Of a stretch of 64,000 bases of DNA, positions 9,983 to 19,914 are shown piece by piece (position 1 is the stretch's first letter; each line of letters starts with the position of its first letter). The notes beneath the pieces were generated by a model that made no database searches, was not told where the DNA came from, and saw only the letters and a program-made list of their open reading frames with translations. This stretch comes from Nostoc linckia FACHB-104. Its GTDB lineage: Bacteria; Cyanobacteriota; Cyanobacteriia; Cyanobacteriales; Nostocaceae. The stretch lies in contig NZ_JACJQJ010000028.1 of NCBI RefSeq assembly GCF_014696615.1, positions 42,547 through 106,546 of the forward strand, in the 5' to 3' direction. The position numbers were made by a program, and so were the translations under genes.

Positions 9983-10903
9983 ATGCCCTACCTTACTTAC
10001 GCCAGGGATATTTACGCCATTATTGCTAAATATACCAACGCTAAAACTCTCTGGATTGATACAGAAGTAGCTGATTATAAAAGTCGTCAACCGAAACTCT
10101 CACTAATTCAGGTTTTAGATGATTCCTCAGATATGAGTGGCGATCGCGTTTATCTTTTGGATGTTCTAGGCAAAGCTGAGATCGTCGGGGAATTTATTGA
10201 CAGCATTATGCTCAATCCTAGTATTGAAAAAGTATTTCATAATGCTAGTTATGATTTGAAATTTCTGGGTAATAAGCAAGCTAAGAATGTTACTTGTACC
10301 TTAGAAATGGCTAAAAAAATTCCCTACTATCTTTTGCCAGTACCTAACTATCAGCTGCAAACTTTAGCTACTGCACTTTGCTCTTTTAATAATATTGATA
10401 AAGAAGAGCAAAATAGCGATTGGGGACAGCGTCCTTTAACTGACGCACAAGTTGATTATGCGTACCTAGATTGTATATATCTTGCTCAAGTACATTTAAA
10501 ATTACTAGAGTTACAATCCCAAACAAATCCCGATCCTGAGCAAGAAGATTTAGCATTACTTGGTGCTAGATATACAGAAATTGAACAGCAGCATCACATA
10601 TTAAATTCCGAATTAGAACATCTGCAAGAACGCATTAAAAAAGCTATGCAGACGCAAAATATCTTGGAAACATCATATTGTAAGCTGACTAAATATGAGC
10701 GTAAAACAGTAAAAGTGGCATTTACTGAACTCATGAGACTCGTAGAAACCGCAGGTATTGATTTAGATTTTCCCATTCCTCTGACTCAGAAACTCCAAAA
10801 GGATTTAGGCACAAATCTAGAACAACTCTCTGTAGAAGTCGATGAAACTACATCTTGGCGGTTGACAGCCAAAAGCGCAGAAAATGAGACAGAAGGCAGT
10901 TAA
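9983..10903 (+). CDS. Ribonuclease D-like 3'-5' exonuclease (DEDD family)
   Basis: LWIDTEVADY (Exo I), VFHNASYDLKFL (Exo II), VDYAYLDCIYL (Exo III). Confidence 0.88.
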   Translation: MPYLTYARDIYAIIAKYTNAKTLWIDTEVADYKSRQPKLSLIQVLDDSSDMSGDRVYLLDVLGKAEIVGEFIDSIMLNPSIEKVFHNASYDLKFLGNKQAKNVTCTLEMAKKIPYYLLPVPNYQLQTLATALCSFNNIDKEEQNSDWGQRPLTDAQVDYAYLDCIYLAQVHLKLLELQSQTNPDPEQEDLALLGARYTEIEQQHHILNSELEHLQERIKKAMQTQNILETSYCKLTKYERKTVKVAFTELMRLVETAGIDLDFPIPLTQKLQKDLGTNLEQLSVEVDETTSWRLTAKSAENETEGS

Positions 10904-11674
10904 AAAATTCCTAAATTCATTCTGTTTCTCAAAAATACTGTTAACCTAGCAGCAATAAAAGCTACTGGCAGATAATCCTAAATGCAATTTATTAATTTAC
11001 AATCTATAATCCTAAATCTAAAATATAAAATTGTAATTCATGCACATAGATACACGTAAATTTAAGTGTATGGATTTCTATGAATGAAAAATTTATATAG
11101 ATAAAGATTTTGTGAAAAAAATAAAAAGCTTAATTTAATAGGCTTTAAAAAGTATAATGAAAAGCGGCAAAAATAGGTCTCGCCGCATATAACATAAATT
11201 TGATAAAGCGAGAACTAAATAGATAATCAGGAAGAATAATAGTTTTTATACTTTATTTTGGCCTGTAAATAGCAACTCTGGGTCTAATACTGTGCTGCAT
11301 AGGGTACTAGGGCAGCAAATATTAGTAACATCTACGCAAGAAAATAATGAAGGGTTAAGGACGTATCGCTGAGGGGAAGCAAGCTACGCGTAGCGTCTCT
11401 GCAGGAAAAAGATGAAATAAGTGGGCAAGCTTGGCTTCAAATTTATACTTCATCTTGTATATAAACCTAGAGTAAATAGCAGTTATATTATGATTTATGC
11501 CATCACCTGTTTCTTCTGTTACTTGGTTTTATTAGCGCTTCACGTCTACATTAAAAAAGTAATATTCATAAATCAGATAGGATTGCTATATGCATTTAAA
11601 ATTAATCACTATTTCAAGATATAGCTAAAGTTAGTAAGCATGAATTTAGGGAGGGTGGCGGATTAAAGTAACGT

Positions 11675-12517
11675 ATGAAACTGCAATTCTTGGATAGAAA
11701 GTGGACAAGGTTAGGCAAAGGATTTACTATCGCTTTGTTGGCAATATTGAGTACAATTACTAACCTTTCCTGTAGTAAAAATAGTGATGTATTAGTAACG
11801 GAAATTGGAGTTACTCCCCCCAGCCGTCGCCCAGCCAAAACATCTAAGGCAGTGGAATTTTATCTTCAAGGACAAAGTCAACACGCTAAAGGTAACTCAG
11901 AAGCTGCGATCGCTTCCTATAATCAAGCAATTAGCCTGAATCCCCAATATGGTGCAGCGTTCAAAGCGCGGGGACTGGCTAAATTTGACACAGGAAAGAA
12001 ACAAGAAGCGATCGCAGATTATAACGAAGCGCTGAAGATTAATCCTAACGATGCTGAAGCCTACAATAGCCGCGCTAATGCTAAAGCCTCAATTGGAGAT
12101 AATAAAGGAGCGATTACAGATTATAACGAAGCTATTCGCCTTGCTCCTAGTTATGCTGAAGCTTACAATAATCGCGGCAATGCACGGGCTACCACAGGCG
12201 ATCGCAACGGCGCACTAGAAGATTTTGATCGAGCCATTCGCATCAATACCAGATATGCGATCGCCTACAATAATCGCGGCAACCTCCGCGCTGCTAAGGG
12301 CGACCAACAGGGCGCAATCTCTGACTATAATCAAGCTATCCGCATTAATCCTAACTTTGGCCCCGCTTACAACAACCGTGGAAACGCCCGCGCCGCCCAA
12401 GGCGATAAACCAGGCGCACTCAAAGATTTACAGCAAGCCGCAGATATTTTTCAAAGTGAGGGTAACAAAGATTTGTACCAACAAGTGATGAATAACATCA
12501 AAGAATTGGGACAGTAA
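11675..12517 (+). CDS. TPR-repeat protein, putative lipoprotein
   Basis: N-terminal hydrophobic segment ending LSCSK; tandem TPRs YNQAISLNPQYGAAFKARGLAK etc. Confidence 0.85.
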   Translation: MKLQFLDRKWTRLGKGFTIALLAILSTITNLSCSKNSDVLVTEIGVTPPSRRPAKTSKAVEFYLQGQSQHAKGNSEAAIASYNQAISLNPQYGAAFKARGLAKFDTGKKQEAIADYNEALKINPNDAEAYNSRANAKASIGDNKGAITDYNEAIRLAPSYAEAYNNRGNARATTGDRNGALEDFDRAIRINTRYAIAYNNRGNLRAAKGDQQGAISDYNQAIRINPNFGPAYNNRGNARAAQGDKPGALKDLQQAADIFQSEGNKDLYQQVMNNIKELGQ

Positions 12518-12653
12518 GCAATACTTGTCGGTTAAGGGGAAAAGGGTAAAGGGGAAAGGGAGAAAGAAAAACCTTTCACCTTTACCCTTTAACCATGAGA
12601 TGTGTAAATGAAACCCGCCCGTAAAACAGTCAACAGTCAACAGTTAACAGTAA

Positions 12654-14663
12654 TTACGTACTTGCTTGCCTATAACAAGCAAATTCCATCGTGAAAGTTG
12701 CCATTCCCGCAGTTTGCGATCGCAAGTCTGTGGAATAACCAAACATTCGCACTAGGGGTACTTCTGCCCGAATGATAGAGTATGCTTGCATGGTTTCGGA
12801 ACCTAATAGCAAGCCTCGACGGGAGGAGAGATCACCCTGGACTCTACCTAAATACTCGTTGGGTGTTTCCACTTCTACCAACATAATTGGTTCGAGGATG
12901 TAGGGTTTGGCTTTGGCGATCGCTTCATCCAGGGCTTGATGGGATGCTGATCGGAATGCCAATTCGGAGGAGTCAATGGGGTGAAATGAACCGCCCTCTA
13001 GCACAACTTTGATCCCTGTAACGGGATAACCTTCTAAACGGCCTGATTGCATGGCTTCGCGGAAACCTTTCTCACAAGCGGGAATAAATTCTTTGGGAAT
13101 TACACCGCCAACTACTTTGCTTTCAAATACAAATGGTTCATCTGTCGGTTCAATCCATCCCGTGACATGGGCGTATTGTCCAGAACCCCCGGTTTGTTTT
13201 TTCAGTCGGTAATCGAAGCGCGTCTTTTGCCCAATGGTTTCGCGATATGCTACTGCTGGTGTACCAACGTATACCTCAGTGTTATATTCCCGTTGAATGC
13301 GCTCTAGGTAAATTTCTAGATGCAGTTCACCCATGCCAGAAATCAAAGTTGCCCCTGATTCTGTGTCAATGCTGAGTTTGAAGGTGGGATCTTCTTTTTG
13401 GAAGCGGTTGAGGGCTTTAGAAAGGCGATCGCTATCTTCTTGTTTTTTGGGTGTAACAGCCAGTGTAATTACTGGGTCTGGTACAAACATTTTCTCTAAA
13501 GATACCAGTGGCTCGCCACTACAGAAGGTATCACCGGAGGCACAATCTACACCCAATAGAGCGATAATATCGCCAGCTTCCGCAGATTTCACCTCTTCAC
13601 GCTTGTTGGCATGCATTCTCACCAAGCGGCCAATTGGCACTCGTTGTCCGGTTCGGGAGTTGTATACAGTATCGCCTTGTTTCAAAGTTCCCGAATAAAT
13701 TCGGGTATAGGTTAACTGTCCAAAGGACTCCACAGTTAGTTTAAATGCCAACGCTACTAAGGGATCGTCAGGATTGGGGTAAAGGTTGACAGACTCTACC
13801 GTTTTGACGACTTCTCTATCTATAGGAGATGGGAGGTAAAGGGCGATCGCATCTAACAAGTTCTGCACGCCTTTGTTTTTGAATGCTGAACCTAGAAGTA
13901 CGGGTGTGAGTTGCAAACTCAAGGTGGCTTGGCGAATGGTTTGCCAAATCAGTTCTTGGGGAACTTCTTTACCTTCTAATAGCATCTCAGTCATGGGTTC
14001 TGAGAATAGCGACAAAGCATCAAGCAGTTTTTCTTTTGCTTGTTGCGCTTCTGCAAGCAGTGACTCAGGAACTGCCGTTTTCACCCAATTTTCACCATTT
14101 TCACCTTCAAAGTAAGAAGCTTGCATTTCTATGAGGTCAATGACCCCCAGAAATTTGTCTTCACTACCGATGGGATACTGAAGTAACATGGGATTCAACT
14201 GCAAGCGATCGCGCATTGCTTGCACAACCCGAAACGGATTAGCACCAATACGATCCATTTTGTTGATAAATGCTATACGCGGCACACGATATCGCTTCAT
14301 CTGGCGATCGACGGTGATTGACTGGGACTGTACGCCTGCTACGGCACACAGCACCATTACCGCCCCATCCAATACCCGCAAGGCACGCTCAACTTCTATC
14401 GTAAAATCCACGTGTCCCGGTGTATCAATTAAGTTGATTTGCGTATCGTGCCATTGACAGGTGGTAGCGGCAGAGGTAATCGTAATGCCATGCAATTTTT
14501 CCTCTGGCATAAAATCCATGGTCGCACCCTTGCCGCCTCCCCGCACCTCCTCAATGGCGTGGATTCTGCCCGTATAGAAGAGAATTCTCTCTGATAATGT
14601 AGTTTTACCAGAGTCAATATGAGCAGAAATACCAATATTGCGGATGCGTTCTCGGGGAATCAT
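12654..14663 (-). CDS. Elongation factor G-like translational GTPase
   Basis: AHIDSGKTTLSERILFYTG (G1), DTPGHVDF (G3), NKMD (G4), EF-G domains II-V. Confidence 0.93.
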   Translation of the reverse strand: MIPRERIRNIGISAHIDSGKTTLSERILFYTGRIHAIEEVRGGGKGATMDFMPEEKLHGITITSAATTCQWHDTQINLIDTPGHVDFTIEVERALRVLDGAVMVLCAVAGVQSQSITVDRQMKRYRVPRIAFINKMDRIGANPFRVVQAMRDRLQLNPMLLQYPIGSEDKFLGVIDLIEMQASYFEGENGENWVKTAVPESLLAEAQQAKEKLLDALSLFSEPMTEMLLEGKEVPQELIWQTIRQATLSLQLTPVLLGSAFKNKGVQNLLDAIALYLPSPIDREVVKTVESVNLYPNPDDPLVALAFKLTVESFGQLTYTRIYSGTLKQGDTVYNSRTGQRVPIGRLVRMHANKREEVKSAEAGDIIALLGVDCASGDTFCSGEPLVSLEKMFVPDPVITLAVTPKKQEDSDRLSKALNRFQKEDPTFKLSIDTESGATLISGMGELHLEIYLERIQREYNTEVYVGTPAVAYRETIGQKTRFDYRLKKQTGGSGQYAHVTGWIEPTDEPFVFESKVVGGVIPKEFIPACEKGFREAMQSGRLEGYPVTGIKVVLEGGSFHPIDSSELAFRSASHQALDEAIAKAKPYILEPIMLVEVETPNEYLGRVQGDLSSRRGLLLGSETMQAYSIIRAEVPLVRMFGYSTDLRSQTAGMATFTMEFACYRQAST

Positions 14664-14887
14664 AAAATGTCCTTTTGCTCAAGCAATAAACAGTTTCAGC
14701 CTACTCCCAGCAGGCTTTAGAGCAATCACAATCTTATTATACTACATTTGTATTACAAATATGATGACTGCTTAAAAGTTTATTAGGATTCCCAACTACC
14801 ACTTGCATTTCCCCGTGAAGTTCTCACTGTTGGGCTGACCCAAAATCTGACTCGTGTAATATAAATTAGCGTTGTTAGCAGATGTAG

Positions 14888-14914
14888 GTTGGGTTAAGCG
14901 CAGCGCAACCCAAC
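14888..14914. repeat. Inverted repeat GTTGGGTT...AACCCAAC
   Basis: Exact 8-bp arms around aagcgcagcgc. Confidence 0.8.
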
Positions 14915-15000
14915 ATGAATCTTGAAAGCTAAACCTAATATTTCAGTTTTTGGTTTCCTTACGTCAAACACTAGCCCTTTAATTCATCCTTCATCCTTCT

Positions 15001-15930
15001 ATGAATCAATTGTCATCTAAAGATTGGGTGTTAATCAAACAGCGACTAACCCCCTATTTATTTTTGCTACCCTCCTTACTAATTTTAGGGTTAACCGTTT
15101 TTTGGCCTGCATTGCAAGCTTTTTATTTGAGTTTTACTAGCTATGAAGATATTTCCCAACCACCGCAATGGATAGGTATTGCTAACTTCCTCAAGCTTGG
15201 GCAAGATGCTGTTTTCTGGCAAAGTTTAACAAATACTTTTCTCTATCTTGTTGGTGTAGTGCCAATTCTTGTAATTGCGCCTTTGGGGTTAGCTATTTTA
15301 GTTAATCAAAAACTCAGGGGAATGAATTGGTTTCGAGCTGCATATTATACACCAGTAGTAATTTCCATGATTGTTGCCGGCATAGCATGGAAATGGCTTT
15401 ATGCAGAAAATGGCTTACTTAATCAATTTTTCAAAGCCTTGGGAATGTTTCCCGAAGGAGTTCCTTGGTTAACTAGCCCTAATAAACTTTTTGGTATTCT
15501 GCCAATTTCTTTGGCAAGCGTCATGGCTGTAACTATTTGGAAAGGTCTAGGCTATTACATGGTAATTTACTTAGCTGGGTTGCAATCCATCCCTGGCGAT
15601 GTCTACGAAGCTGCGGCTATTGATGGTTCCGATGGTATTCGCAAACATTTAGATATTACGATACCTTTAATGAAACCATATTTAGCTTTAGTGGCTGTGA
15701 TTTCGGCGATATCAGCCACCAAAGTATTTGAAGAAGTATATATCATGACCCAGGGAGGGCCACTTAATAGCTCAAAAACAATAGTTTACTATTTGTATGA
15801 GCAAGCATTCACTAATTTAGAAATTAGCTATGCTTGCACAATTGGGCTAGTGCTATTTTTGATAATTTTGGGTTTATCTATTTTGCGATTAATTATTAGT
15901 CAGGAAAGGACTGATAATATCAAACTTTAA
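15001..15930 (+). CDS. ABC transporter permease, carbohydrate type (MalF/UgpA-like)
   Basis: Six TM segments and EAA loop YEAAAIDGSDGIRKHLDITIPLMKP. Confidence 0.9.
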   Translation: MNQLSSKDWVLIKQRLTPYLFLLPSLLILGLTVFWPALQAFYLSFTSYEDISQPPQWIGIANFLKLGQDAVFWQSLTNTFLYLVGVVPILVIAPLGLAILVNQKLRGMNWFRAAYYTPVVISMIVAGIAWKWLYAENGLLNQFFKALGMFPEGVPWLTSPNKLFGILPISLASVMAVTIWKGLGYYMVIYLAGLQSIPGDVYEAAAIDGSDGIRKHLDITIPLMKPYLALVAVISAISATKVFEEVYIMTQGGPLNSSKTIVYYLYEQAFTNLEISYACTIGLVLFLIILGLSILRLIISQERTDNIKL

Positions 15931-16278
15931 TTGCTGTATATATTTGGAGAATTAAAGGATAGATGGGAACTTAATGTAAGTAATTAGGAACTTCTTGATG
16001 TATTTTCTTAATTTCTCATAGCTGGATTGAATCTTGAAGAAAATACACCCTGTAACTATCCAGTACTTGAATCACCTGCTGATTACAGCATTTTGTAAAT
16101 TCGTGAAGAATGGTGGTAGATCGGATAAAAGTACAAACTTGCGAAATACAGACAAGTGGCGTTCTTGTTTTGGGTAGATAAATGGTGAGATGCAACTATG
16201 ATAATCCACGTAAATAACAGGCATTTCGGGATTTGGCTAATTTCAATTGCTCGTGATTAGAGCATTTGAAGTTGGCAA

Positions 16279-16923
16279 TTAAGCTGTAGCTTTTTCTTTT
16301 TTCAGCTTTTGAATTTGTTTCTTCTTCAACGCAACTCCCATTCCTAAAGCTGTTACCGAGCCTAAGATTGTGAAAGGTTCGGGAACCGCTTCAGCAGTCA
16401 TGGAGAAAGAGCCATCTGATTTGATTTGGTTAACAGTTAAAAGCCCTTCTCCTAAAAGAGAATTACCCTTAACAAATGAGCCAGTAAATCTTGGCATGAT
16501 ACCAGAGGCAAATTTGCCACTAGATGTTTTGCTAACTTCAAATGGGTTATCTATGTTAAAAATTAGCCCATCAGCAAATTTAATGAATGGGTTTTGTGCT
16601 TTTCCTGAGTAAGTAGCTATTGAGCTGTTTCCTAATGGAGTATAGCTGATTAGCTTTAAAGCAATGTCGGATATGGTAACGTTTTGCCCAATGTAACCGG
16701 CAAACATACCATTTGATGAATTTTTAACTGTAGAATCAGTACCGAATTTAAGTGTGTCAGTAGCAGATGGGATTTTCTCCGCACCCTTGGCGAAATTAGC
16801 TGAGCCAGCAATATTGACTCTGCCTAATGAAGCTGCTTGAGCCGATGAAACATTAACAGTATTACTTACAGCAAAGGTGCCGCAAGTTAAGGCTAATCCT
16901 AGCCCTATTGTTTTGAAAGCCAT
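16279..16923 (-). CDS. PEP-CTERM sorting domain protein, predicted exported
   Basis: Signal peptide MAFKTIGLGLALTCGTFAV...AQA; C terminus AVPEPFTILGSVTALGMGVALKKKQ (PEP, TM, basic tail). Confidence 0.85.
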   Translation of the reverse strand: MAFKTIGLGLALTCGTFAVSNTVNVSSAQAASLGRVNIAGSANFAKGAEKIPSATDTLKFGTDSTVKNSSNGMFAGYIGQNVTISDIALKLISYTPLGNSSIATYSGKAQNPFIKFADGLIFNIDNPFEVSKTSSGKFASGIMPRFTGSFVKGNSLLGEGLLTVNQIKSDGSFSMTAEAVPEPFTILGSVTALGMGVALKKKQIQKLKKEKATA

Positions 16924-17934
16924 GATTGTCTCCATTGAAAAATGATTAGTATCAGGTTTTTGCCATCTGCAAAATGTCCTAATGAATTGCATACATTAGG
17001 CTCTTTTGGAGTTGGTAAACATTCATCTGCTGAGTTTTTAGCTGTGACCAAATTTTAGACAGAAAAGTTGCGTAGGTTTCCCGAATCGAGCAAACTTTTC
17101 AATACAGATTTTGGATTGAAAGATTGAAATTTAAAAAATGGTAAAAGACCCTAATCTTAACGCCACTTGCTTCTGTTGGTATTTCCCTAAAACCAAAGCA
17201 GCTCAACTGAAAAACTTGTGTTGCAAAGTTATAAGCAAAGGAAGCTTCTGCTTAGACTTGCTGTAACATCCATCATCCAAAATCCTGTATTCCTGTCCCT
17301 GCTGTTAAGCGTGGGGGAAATCTAAAAATTGAGAAGTTTTTACTCAGCAATCACATGCAGATGCCCACCTGATTTTTGCATACCCTTCCATTATTTAAGT
17401 AAAAATGCAGACAGGCGTAAAGCCTTTGTAAAAACCATACATATATCTGTGAATTTTGTATAAAGTATTGCATTTCAACATGAAGAACACTGTATCCCAC
17501 CTAAAGGTAGATGACAGAAACCTTTTATACCAATATTTGCAGGGAATCTAGGCTTTGTTATACCAATTTTGGATTTGATATTGAAAGCTTTAACAGCAGA
17601 CTGTTTCAAGCTTCTCAAACAATATTACCTATGGCAGTTTGATGTTACAGACAGTAAACAAATTTCATCTTTTAGCGTTGAAGTGGAATGTTGACCATGC
17701 AACCCACTACAGAAGCATTTCTGAGATGCAATGCAGACATTCAGGGGTAAAATTTAACTCATATAGCTATATATTTGCTTGATAATTAAGAGTGCGATCG
17801 CATTCAAATTACAGCCTCAGCAATTGTTATCGATAGAAGAAACTTAAAGGGAAAGTGAACTAAGGACAAACCTTTAAACTTTCCCGTAAAAACTTTATAT
17901 AGTTCAGTTTCATCGCGGCTACTTAGTTTTTGCT

Positions 17935-18609
17935 CTACTCCCGCAGTGAGTAACCGACACCACGCACTGTATGAATTAAACGTTTTTCTTTGTTTTCCTC
18001 TAATTTCAGGCGTAAATAGCGAATATAGACTTCAATAATATTAGAATCTCCCATAAAGTCGTAACCCCAAACTTTCTCGAGAATTTGGTCTCTAGTAAAC
18101 ACCTGACGGGGATGACTCATCAGATACTCTAACAAATCAAATTCTTTTGCGGTTAACTCAATTGCGCGTTTACCGCGAAATACTTGACGAGTGCGACGGT
18201 TTAAACTCAAATCCTCAAACTGGGAAACATCCTCATCTGTTTCTTGGGTGCGGCGGAGATGAGCGCGAATTCTCGCTAACAGTTCTTCAATGCTAAATGG
18301 TTTAACTACATAATCATCAGCACCAGCATCTAAACCAGCCACGCGATCGCTAACTTCGTCTTTAGCTGTCAACAAGATAACCGGCATTGAGTTACCGGTG
18401 GCGCGCAAACGACGACAGATTTCTAAACCCGTCAGTCCTGGTAGCATCCAATCCAGAATTGCTAAATCCGGAGACAAGTCTCTTGCCAAGGTCAAGCCGA
18501 GGATACCATCATTGGCTACACTTACCTGATATCCTTCACTATTCAATTCCAATTCGACAAATCGCGCCAACTTAACTTCATCTTCAACTAAAAGGATGTG
18601 CGCTGTCAT
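17935..18609 (-). CDS. OmpR/PhoB-type response regulator
   Basis: HILLVEDE, LAILDWMLPG, KPF and winged-helix VFTRDQILEKVWGYDF...HTVRGVGYSLRE. Confidence 0.93.
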   Translation of the reverse strand: MTAHILLVEDEVKLARFVELELNSEGYQVSVANDGILGLTLARDLSPDLAILDWMLPGLTGLEICRRLRATGNSMPVILLTAKDEVSDRVAGLDAGADDYVVKPFSIEELLARIRAHLRRTQETDEDVSQFEDLSLNRRTRQVFRGKRAIELTAKEFDLLEYLMSHPRQVFTRDQILEKVWGYDFMGDSNIIEVYIRYLRLKLEENKEKRLIHTVRGVGYSLRE

Positions 18610-18646
18610 ATTTTTTCCTCAAGTAGCCTCACCGATGCAGGTAATG

Positions 18647-18769
18647 GGTAATTGGTAATTGGTAATTAGTGATCGGACTATTAGCTAAGCTAATACACCT
18701 TTAAATTGCATAACTACTCGTGGTGATTGTTGACTGTCAACGGTCAACGGTCAACGGTCAACGGTTAAC
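18647..18769. repeat. Short tandem repeats (GGTAATT)n and (GGTCAAC)n
   Basis: gggtaattggtaattggtaattag and gtcaacggtcaacggtcaacggtcaacgg. Confidence 0.85.
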
Positions 18770-19466
18770 AGCCTAATCGAGTCCATGTGCAAGTTAAATG
18801 TGGAACAGCTTATTACTAAATTCCTTGCCCACAAGGAAACGAGAAATATTGATGTAGTATTGCGGTTATAGGAAGTGATGTTAACAGCAGTTGCGATCGC
18901 ATCTGTATCCCCAACCTCTGGGCGGTTCATAATTTACTTTTCTTGATAATCATTGAGAATTTTAGATTAATTGGGATATTTACACCAGGATTTTATCTAT
19001 TAATATCCCTTAATCTAATGCAAGCTACATTTTTCCCTATTTTTCTACCTATAGAATTATATGATTATTTACAAATGAGTGTTTGAACATCTCTCTCCTT
19101 GGATCTCTTTTTACTCAGCTTACTGTGCTTGATTTGGCAAATATTACGAATTACGAATTATTAATTACTAGATTGGTATAACACTAATATTTAGGTATAA
19201 TAAATTTGTAGCACTTGCAGTTAAGAAAAGAAGTGCAAACAAAAAAGTGCCCACACAAAATTTAACCCCATCCTAAATAGAGAAAAGGGCAACCAGTGGG
19301 ACACAAGACAAATAACTCAAAACTCAATACACAGCACTTTTAAGCCCAAAGGAATAAAGATTAATTTCTAGGCTGTGAGACTTTTATTAAGTAGAGATTT
19401 GTTTCCGTTCTGTTGTATTAATTTGTATCATCGTCTTGTTGCTACATAGCACCTGGTAGGCAAGAC

Positions 19467-19673
19467 TCATTGTTTGGACAAGAGCTTGTTAGTACCTAGC
19501 AGGACTACAATGAGCAGTAATAGCTGGATTTGCCAAGGTGCTAAAACTAAACTCAAAATAAAACAAATGAATCCAAATACACCAGCTATATAGGCTATTT
19601 CATCAGTAGATTGTTTAACGAAATAGCCAGTTATTAAAGCGGTACAAAGTGGAACCAAAAAAAACAAAGCCAT
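19467..19673 (-). CDS. Small membrane protein (68 aa)
   Basis: Two hydrophobic segments; MALFFLVPLCTALITGYFVKQSTDEIAYIAGVFGFICFILSLVLAPWQIQLLLLIVVLLG. Confidence 0.6.
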   Translation of the reverse strand: MALFFLVPLCTALITGYFVKQSTDEIAYIAGVFGFICFILSLVLAPWQIQLLLLIVVLLGTNKLLSKQ

Positions 19674-19914
19674 TTTTCCTAACCTCTGAAATCAAAGGTA
19701 TGACGTTGATATAAACAGAGTAAATCTGTTGTTGACAATTGGTTCATTTTACCTCTCTGTTGGATTCCCTTACAACAGAGTATGTAAAATAATCATGTAG
19801 AAAATTCATATTTGATAATCATCTGGTAAATTAGCTTAACATTATTGTGCTGGCATCAGCCGAACGATATAGCATAATTACCTACAGAATTAACGTTTGC
19901 GATTTAAACACTCA

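Noticed and set aside
11421-11624. 67-aa plus-strand ORF
   Set aside because: Low-complexity AT-rich intergenic ORF, no family, no convincing start context.
13333-13698. 121-aa plus-strand ORF
   Set aside because: Lies entirely antisense within the EF-G gene; composition is a mirror of the coding strand.
15001-15930. Complete sugar ABC transporter operon
   Set aside because: Only one permease is present; no second permease, ATPase or binding protein adjoining it.
16279-16923. PEP-CTERM protein as a marker of an exopolysaccharide/exosortase locus here
   Set aside because: No exosortase or EPS genes are seen in the flanks; the protein is isolated.
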